DNA of 64,000 nucleotides from Haemonchus contortus. Lineage: Eukaryota; Nematoda; Chromadorea; Rhabditida; Trichostrongylidae. A program made the translations under genes and the position numbers. The notes under the pieces are model-generated. The model made no database searches, was not told the DNA's origin, and saw only the letters and a program-made list of their open reading frames with translations. Below, one piece after another: positions 57,436-64,000 of this stretch. Location: positions 11,682,940 to 11,746,939 of the forward strand of contig LS997563.1 of NCBI GenBank assembly GCA_000469685.2. Direction: 5' to 3'. The number at the start of each line of letters is the position of its first letter. Within the stretch, counting starts at the first letter, position 1.

Positions 57436-60400
57436 ATGACAACCGGCGCTCCTAGACAGTGCTTAAGTGACAGTGAATCGAAAAACGGACTGCATTCTAA
57501 ACGAAATCTTCCTCCAAGTGGCTGTTTACCGTTGGTCGTTGGATATAATGTGAATCAGTCGAATTCAGCAGAAAATATTGGAGTCTGTGCTGAACATACT
57601 TATTTTGACGATGATGATGTGAAAGAGCAGTGTGGATCAACCACCCCACCTACCGTTCTAGCTGACATATCTACGATTCATATTTCTAGCGAAAATGCGC
57701 AGAGTACGCAGTCTTCAAATCCAAAACGGACACGCAAAAGAAAGCGTCAGAGCTCAAAGGGTACTTCATGTAAGCGCTCCTTTCTCCTTTTTCCTCCTTT
57801 CTGTAGAGCATCCAATGCCACTTGTCTGTGGTCCTTACGCGTTTTCTTTTTTTTGCGGAGAGTTAGTTCGTTGTTCAATGTTCAAATAGGTGCCGCTAAA
57901 CCCATTCAACTGCTGTTTATCAAACTATCACGCCACCCGTTGCGCTTCTCCTATAGCTGGTTCGCGAGTTTCTTGTGTCTCCATCAGCACATACACTTAT
58001 AAGTACGAGAATGCATTCACACCTAAAAGCAAAGAAAATGTGAGAAATGTTGCCAACTTTTACTAGACTATATCTATGTGCTTTTGTTATGTGTAACAAA
58101 GAGGAAGCGGGGTTTCATCAGTGTTTTAGGCAGTCGATGTAGGAATATTACTCAGAGCAATAATGAAACAACACATAGGTTAAAACTAATGTTTGTCAGA
58201 AGTAATAAGGAGTTCAAGACAGCTTCGCGTACCTGTAGACTGCGAAGAAAAATAGCATGTAATTAAGTAGAATATATGAAAAGATGGGTGATTTGCTCAA
58301 ATTTCCAGCTTGACACTTCACAACTGGCATTGACTAACCGACACATAACTATAGACATAAGGTACTGATAAGCGGTGGCAATAACGCCGATGATAAGCGT
58401 TGCGAAGAGGTGTGAATTTTCTATAAAGTAGTGGTGAACATGGTCCTCACAAAAGCTGGTTGGAGTTGTGGGTAGACATTGTGTTGAGCGCAACAGGTTC
58501 GCCTTATATTTTGAGATCTTGTCCGCTGGTTCATTTCCTAACAATCGTGTTCGCCAACCGACATACAAGTCGAATTGCTGCTCGTTCTTAGTTATATCCC
58601 AGTTTATGGAACTCAGTACGTAGTGGTACTTGTAGAGCAGGGGTGTGTGCACATTTGTGCGATTCGAGCTGCGCGCGGCAAATTGCGCGGCGGAATTCAT
58701 AGCTATTCTGACGAATTTAGCGCCTATTATTAGGGCCCAAATTCGCAGTAAAGTAGATTAGTAGGCTTAGCCGACCATACTAAACTACTCTACTTCAAGT
58801 TTGTGCCCCAATAATAGGTGCCATGGCCGTTCGGAAGGCCACGAACTTCGCCGCGCAATTTGCCGCGCGCAGCTCGAATCGCACGAATGTACCATCCCCC
58901 GTAGAGCAGTAATTTTTTTTGACTTCAGGTGGGAAACGTGGAACTCCAAATAGCAATATCTCCAGAAGAGCTTGTTCATCGAAGAAGAAAAAGAAGCGTA
59001 GGTTGCTCAGCGAAACACAGAATGCAAAAGAGGAAGAAAAAGGAAAACAAGGTTGGGTAGCAGTTTTAATGGGGCTTAATTTTTAGATTTTCATGTTTAT
59101 CGTTTCCAGAGAGTACTGTTGAACTGATATCTGAGCATTTGGTTGCTGATGTGAAACGAGAAGTAATAGACCAAATTTTGCCTTCGCCGCTGTTGCTGAA
59201 GTTGTCGTTGCTTGATGCCTTTTGGGACGAGCTTTGTGTGGAACAATTGAAACGTACAAAATGGAATAGGCCTACAATTGAAACTGCACGATTCTTCCGC
59301 GATAAGGTAAAAAGAAAGGTTATCATGTAGTTCTACAGATTACTTCTATTACAGAACCCATTCTTGCGAACTTTTGTGAACGTAGAAGAGCAAGGAAACA
59401 CATATGCAAAGACATTCCATGATGATGTCAGACTTCTGGTGCGGAAGTTGCGCTATCTGATGGAGGCCAAGTGGAAATCCGAAGACGAAGAGAGCCCTTT
59501 TATGCTTGGTATGTATTCACTGAGTGATTTTTATCTGTTTCTTGGTTTCTCGAAAGTATTCTCTATAGTAGACTTTTGGGGTGAAGTTCCTGGCGAAATG
59601 TTATAGTAGCTTGAGAAAGTGTGGGAATCAAAGAGGTTGCTGTCGATGTTATGTTCAGAGAGGTTCACTCCATATGCACTTGGTTGGTTGTGTTCCTACT
59701 CTGAGGAACAGCTGCCTAGGTGTCCAGTAATTCTGCAAGAGAAAATTCGTGATCTGTTCTTACGAGATTTTCCCAGGTAAGTGATACTTCATCTTTTTTT
59801 GAATGCTTCAAAGTTCTGTTGATTTATAATCCTACGTAACTGAGCTCTTTTACGGCTTTATCGTACACCATTTGCGCATGCTGACTTATACCGTAGATAA
59901 GTAGTAAATTACCTACACCAGTCAATTTGATCTTATCGAACGCAGCATGAGCTAGGGAGAAGTTGCACATCAATTTACATGATGTATATCATTCTTATTC
60001 TAAGGCGTAATCGGGTTGAAACTTGCTTTAGCTGTGCAATAGTTGCATGTAACCCGAAGCAGCTGCATTCAGCCCTGTGTGCAGAGAGATTTTTTGAACT
60101 TAAGTATTGAGGGGTTGTACAAAGGCAGCACCCACGATAACGCCAACGACCTATTGAAAGCTTGACTTCGAGGATAACCTATCGCGTCACCACCTTTCAT
60201 CAAAGGTTAGGTTAAATTTGGTGTTGCATGCATTGCAGTAGACTCGTCCATCTTGTCTACTCATACTCGTTCAACGTCGGAAATGTACTGGACTTAAGTA
60301 GTTCCCACTTTGTGGTGCTCCTGCTCTTTCTGAATTGGACGATAATCACATGATATTCCTTACTCTTGACTCAGAAGGGATCCCAATGGTTCTATAGATT

Positions 60401-63400
60401 CAGATAACCCCACAGCGGTATACGTGGGTTAGGGAGAAAGGGGGAAGAGGTTGTAAGCATTCTGAAACTCGTGCTCCGATCTAAGTCTTTTTTTGCCTAA
60501 TCAGTGTAGGAGCTCAAGTTGATGAGTAACTCTTTTATGATCAGTGGTATCAAATTTGTGTGTCTACTTTATGTACCAAAATATTAGAGCTTCTGCTATT
60601 CCAAACATTTTTGCCAAAAATGTACTGGTTCAACCATAGTATTATTTCAGAACATCTGAATATATTTATTCTCCACCATTTCTAAAATCGGAGACATTCA
60701 TTGATGTGGTTGCTTCTCGGAGGGACGTTATTACAATACTGAACTTGGGAGATTTAGAGGTAGGTTCCCATGTTACCAAATTATACGCATGGCGGTTTCA
60801 TGCCTTTTCCAGGGTCACGTTAATCCATTTATAAGTGGTCTCATGGTACTGCTTTGAAAATTAGCACTAAATTATAGTAAATCCTGGAAAAAGGCTCCAA
60901 TGAGAGTATTTCTTGTTTTCGAAGAAACCTGACAAGTCCAATTCGAACTGAGATAAAATCCTTACACTTTCCCGCTTCTGTAGGAAGGTTTTGGGAATCT
61001 GGTACTGTATACCCTTTACTGCTCCACTTTGTCGAGAATGTGCTGGATTTCCATCGGTTTTTTTTTCAAGAAGTTGAAACCGACTAGAAACTTGCCTAGA
61101 GGTGTAATTTGACCAGCAGAACACGAATATCGCATCCACTCGTCATGAAAATGCCTGGCGCCCGCGCAACAGGCGCTGGGTCACCAAATGTCCTGAAAAC
61201 TTGCAAACTTCTCGACAAAGTGGGGCAGTTAAGGGTAAATAGTGCCGCGAATTTTGTGTCTTTGATAACGTACTCACCACTCAAGAATTGAATAGTGCTT
61301 CGGTATAGGTTTCGAGTAGGAGTTTTGCTGTTACATCTTATCGACCGCATAGCTGTAGAACGCTCAAGTTTCGTCTACATGCATAAATGGATTCGCTCGA
61401 GCGAGCAGTCCACCTTTGACCGTCATAAGCTGTTCCCTAAAGCGCATTAGCCCTCCGATGCCTCACTTTCCAACATACGGTAATCGCATGACGCATTCTG
61501 AAGATGTTATATAAGCTGGTCGTCTCACCCTATTGTTGTACGATTTGCCATAGGTTTCTATTTTGATATTTATCTCTCATATACCCTAACATGGACATTC
61601 GAGCTTTCCACAAATCCAGGGTTTATTGTACGGGAACAGTGAAATTTCTATAGACTTATAGACTAAGGACGCTGGTAAACTCCATCGAATAGAAATTGCG
61701 CGTGCATTTCAAAAGAAGATTTATAAACTTAAAAGGAGTTTTACTACTCGATTAGTTCCATAGTTCCATACTGCTCGTTAAAAAGAATCCTATTCCAGCT
61801 GTCATTCCGCTTCTTTTTTTCTACTTTTGAAATTTTCTTACAATAAAGAAGAATCGATTTCATTATTTTCAGCTAAACGATCGGTCACTGATGAGACTGA
61901 GTTTTCCCAATCTTAAAGAGCTGATATGGCATAATGCGGATATGTTAGAGTTAGCGGTAAGTCACATTTCAAGCCACATCGATTGCCAGTTTTTGGCATT
62001 TACTTGAAAAATAGTGAAGAGCTACACTAGAACCTTACCATGGAAGTTGTCATGTAATGTTCTGATAGTGTAGTCGACTCTGTAAGTTGAAAGGGCCTAG
62101 AGAGCCGAAACTTCATGAAGACCCACGTCGACGACGAAGGGATTGAGCGGCAGTATGCTCTGCCAAAAAGTAGCAAGTACAAATCGAAATGTCCTAATCT
62201 ATCGAAGGGATCCGTTCTCCAAACTCACAACCCTTCGGACCCGCCCGAACCTTTTTTTTCGCAAGCAAAGTACTTAAGCCACCCGTGAAGATTCAAAACC
62301 TGGTACTTTTTAAAACTGTGGAAACTGGCTGCTTGAAGGCTTCGAAACCGCAACAAACGGTTCTAATTAAACTGCAGGGAATTTGAAAATAGAGTTTTTA
62401 ATTCCAAATGGTGATGTCTTGAGCCACCTAATCGCTTATCCTGATTGCGGATCAGTGTAATACCGCTTACGATTAGAGAAATTTTTGATTCGTTCTTATT
62501 CCGAAACGGTTATTCTGCGGTAAACGTTCTAGAGGGTGTGAGGACCAGATCATTTGTTCCTTCGGGGTCGGTTGATTGGTAGCAGACCTCCGGAATCGGC
62601 TGATTGGTACCGGACCCGTTTGTAAAGATGCAAGCACTGACTTGTATTATACATTAGCTCGCCACCTTATATCATGGTATAGGCACACAGTCGTCCAAAA
62701 CACCACTAGACCTCTGAATGAATTCAAGTAAGGGGCGAATCTCAAGATGGGATTGTTCAAGAACTTTATTCTTTATCATCCGAAGGTTTCAGACTTGGGT
62801 TATTCCGGAAGTGTCTGTTTTATCCGTGACAGCGTCTGCTTCATCTATGAATGGCTTCGACATCGTTACGGTTCTGCCAAAATTAGATTATCTTTATACA
62901 GGACTGAAAGTTCCAGACGACCCGTAAGTTGGATTATTTTGGTTTCCTTTGCCTATTCGGTAGTTTTTCATTTGTTTAATTTTCTAACCATGACTGAGGT
63001 GCCCTTTCTAATTACGAGACATTTGCAGATCTAAACGCCCAAGGAGACATTGTTACCCTTTAGATTGTCGATTTGCTTAGGAAGTTTGCAGATTTCTTAC
63101 TTCATTGCAGAACACGATTCGACTTGGATGTGTTACTAAGGTCTTATCAGGCGTTTTGGAATATGCCTATTCCGACTAGGCATAGAGGAGAAGGGGACAG
63201 AAGAAATGGAACCGAATACGTGATAGCTTCCATTCCAAAAGTCCGCCATATAGCGTTTTGGAATGCGCCTGAGAAGGTGACAGTTTTTATGAAGCCTTTT
63301 CGTTTGGTTGTGGGCGCTTTCGTCAGTCGTAGTTTTATTCTATGGTTTTCAGCTTTTTTCTAGTATGGCTAAAAGCAACATCGCTTTCGAGACAGTGCAG

Positions 63401-63978
63401 TTTGGGCAGTTGAACCAATCTCTTACTCGCTTATGCTCTCTTGATTCCATAATGCAGGTAGGAGACATCGAAATTTTGTCAATATTTAAAAAAAAACAGC
63501 GCTACACTGAAGTTTCATAAGTGGTCAATGGGGTAGAGGGATTGGAGGTCTTCTGCGCATCCTTTTGTTAGGTGCTTCTACATATTTCGCAGACTGTGGG
63601 CGTGGACATGCTTGGAGACACCCAACCCTCGCTTTTACGATTTAACGGGTTCCTTTGAAAGTTACGCTTTTGCTTTGAAGGTTTTTGTGGAAGTCGTGCC
63701 ACAGTTTTTAGCATTTGAAGACTGAGTGTAGTTGAGGCAAAGATAAGGGGTACGACCTTATAAATGAGGAGTTGTGAAAAAGGAAAAAATATATGCGATT
63801 CTGCCAAGGTTCACAGCAAATGCTGAACTGTAGCATTCATCAGCTAGTCCGTTGACTTAGGCCCCAATAAGTGTCGTATACAGCGTTGTAATTCGCATTA
63901 TTGGATTATTTTCAGGCTCTTTTCAAGTTCAACCAACCAAAGTACGAATGCTTCAAGCTCGATATCACTCATCTCAAG
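57436..63978 (+). CDS. Nuclear-type, leucine-rich repeat-like protein of unknown function (3' partial)
   Basis: Eleven phase-consistent exons: 57436-57769, 58929-59051, 59110-59306, 59355-59508, 59659-59776, 60651-60759, 61873-61956, 62793-62923, 63081-63276, 63353-63457, 63916-63978, about 538 codons, continuing past the edge. The N-terminus is hydrophilic with two basic clusters (PKRTRKRKRQSS; SSKKKKKRRLL) that look like nuclear localisation signals. The next part (STVELISEHLVADVKREVID; PLLLKLSLLDAFWDELCVEQ) is helical. From exon 6 on, leucine-rich repeat-like units appear (ITILNLGDLE; LNDRSLMRLSFPNLKELIWH; LPKLDYLYTGLKVPDDP; LNQSLTRLCSLDSIMQ), as in ribonuclease-inhibitor or F-box-associated repeats. 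I do not recognise the family. The first ATG after the acceptor was taken as start. A foldback MITE and a SINE lie in its introns. Confidence 0.7.
58641..58900. mobile_element. Foldback MITE with 9-bp target duplication
   Basis: A 260-bp near-perfect palindrome. Its arms meet at about 58768 (GGCTTAGCC) and share TGCGATTCGAGCTGCGCGCG followed by GCAAATTGCGCGGCG. The 9-bp direct repeat GTAGAGCAG flanks it at 58632-58640 and 58901-58909. Long terminal repeats and a 9-bp duplication suggest a Mutator-like non-autonomous element. It lies in intron 1 of the downstream gene, 28 nt from the next exon. Confidence 0.8.
59777..60650. other. Intron, nothing recognised
   Basis: An 874-nt intron of the gene at 57436 with no coding or repeat signal that I can identify. 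Confidence 0.5.
60760..61872. other. Intron, nothing recognised
   Basis: A 1.1-kb intron of the gene at 57436. Open frames on the minus strand at 60.87-61.35 kb have no motif. A short inverted similarity (TACTGTATACCCTTTACTGC near 61001 against GGGGCAGTTAAGGGTAAATA near 61222) hints at an eroded foldback element. Confidence 0.35.
62545..62750 (+). mobile_element. tRNA-derived SINE copy 8, body and tail only
   Basis: Carries the SINE body (TTCGGGGTCGGTTGATTGG, partly duplicated; TGCAAGCACTGACTTGTAT; ACACCACTAGACCTCTGAAT) without the tRNA-like head. It lies in the intron before the exon at 62793, ending about 40 nt from that acceptor. Confidence 0.65.
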
Positions 63979-64000
63979 GTACAGAAGTATGATATGTTCA

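Noticed and set aside
58263..58700. 145-codon minus-strand frame in an intron
   Set aside because: It overlaps the foldback MITE arm and has no homology or splice support.

Overview
This is a nuclear window from a nematode, most likely a strongylid (clade V, hookworm-like). The evidence is small phase-consistent exons with GT..TTTCAG introns, a probable operon with about 115 bp between a poly(A) signal and the next splice acceptor, and a repeat load of Tc1/mariner, RTE, Ty3/gypsy and tRNA-derived SINE relics. The taxon is inferred from style and was not tested. No rRNA, tRNA gene or CRISPR array was seen.

Three gene models are well supported by splice sites whose phases agree. (1) A minus-strand gene at 13.46-19.67 kb encodes an unrecognised soluble acidic protein; one internal exon and the 5' end are missing. 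(2) A plus-strand MICAL orthologue at 41.70-56.62 kb has an FAD monooxygenase, CH, LIM and C-terminal bMERB domain; 37 exons were placed and only the CH-to-LIM link at 47.6-50.3 kb is unresolved. (3) A plus-strand gene from 57.44 kb runs off the right edge. It has a basic nuclear-type N-terminus and a leucine-rich, repeat-like remainder, with 11 phase-consistent exons. Genes 2 and 3 look like one operon: an acceptor lies 11 nt before the start codon of gene 3, just downstream of the MICAL poly(A) signal. Weaker candidate exons lie at 11.2-11.8, 35.3-35.5 and 38.6-38.9 kb.

The rest is repeat-rich. At 20.5-26.7 kb lies a decayed Ty3/gypsy-type element (gag-like, RT, RNase H and integrase pieces). 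Its leader is a 3 kb mosaic of short mobile modules, each packed with perfect 6-12 bp hairpins; one further copy lies at 8.9 kb and similar hairpins recur in the 3' tail. A second, rearranged gypsy fragment is at 27.7-28.6 kb on the minus strand. DNA transposons are a Tc1-like element with an IR/DR layout (16755-18430), an internally deleted mariner (29240-29989), a TA-flanked MITE nested inside a SINE (30439-30931), a foldback MITE with a 9-bp target duplication (58641-58900) and a small inverted-repeat element (40536-40717). An RTE-type LINE tail is at 14.07-14.79 kb. Eight SINE copies are scattered through the window. The first 8 kb and 31-41 kb are mostly non-coding, with nothing further recognised.
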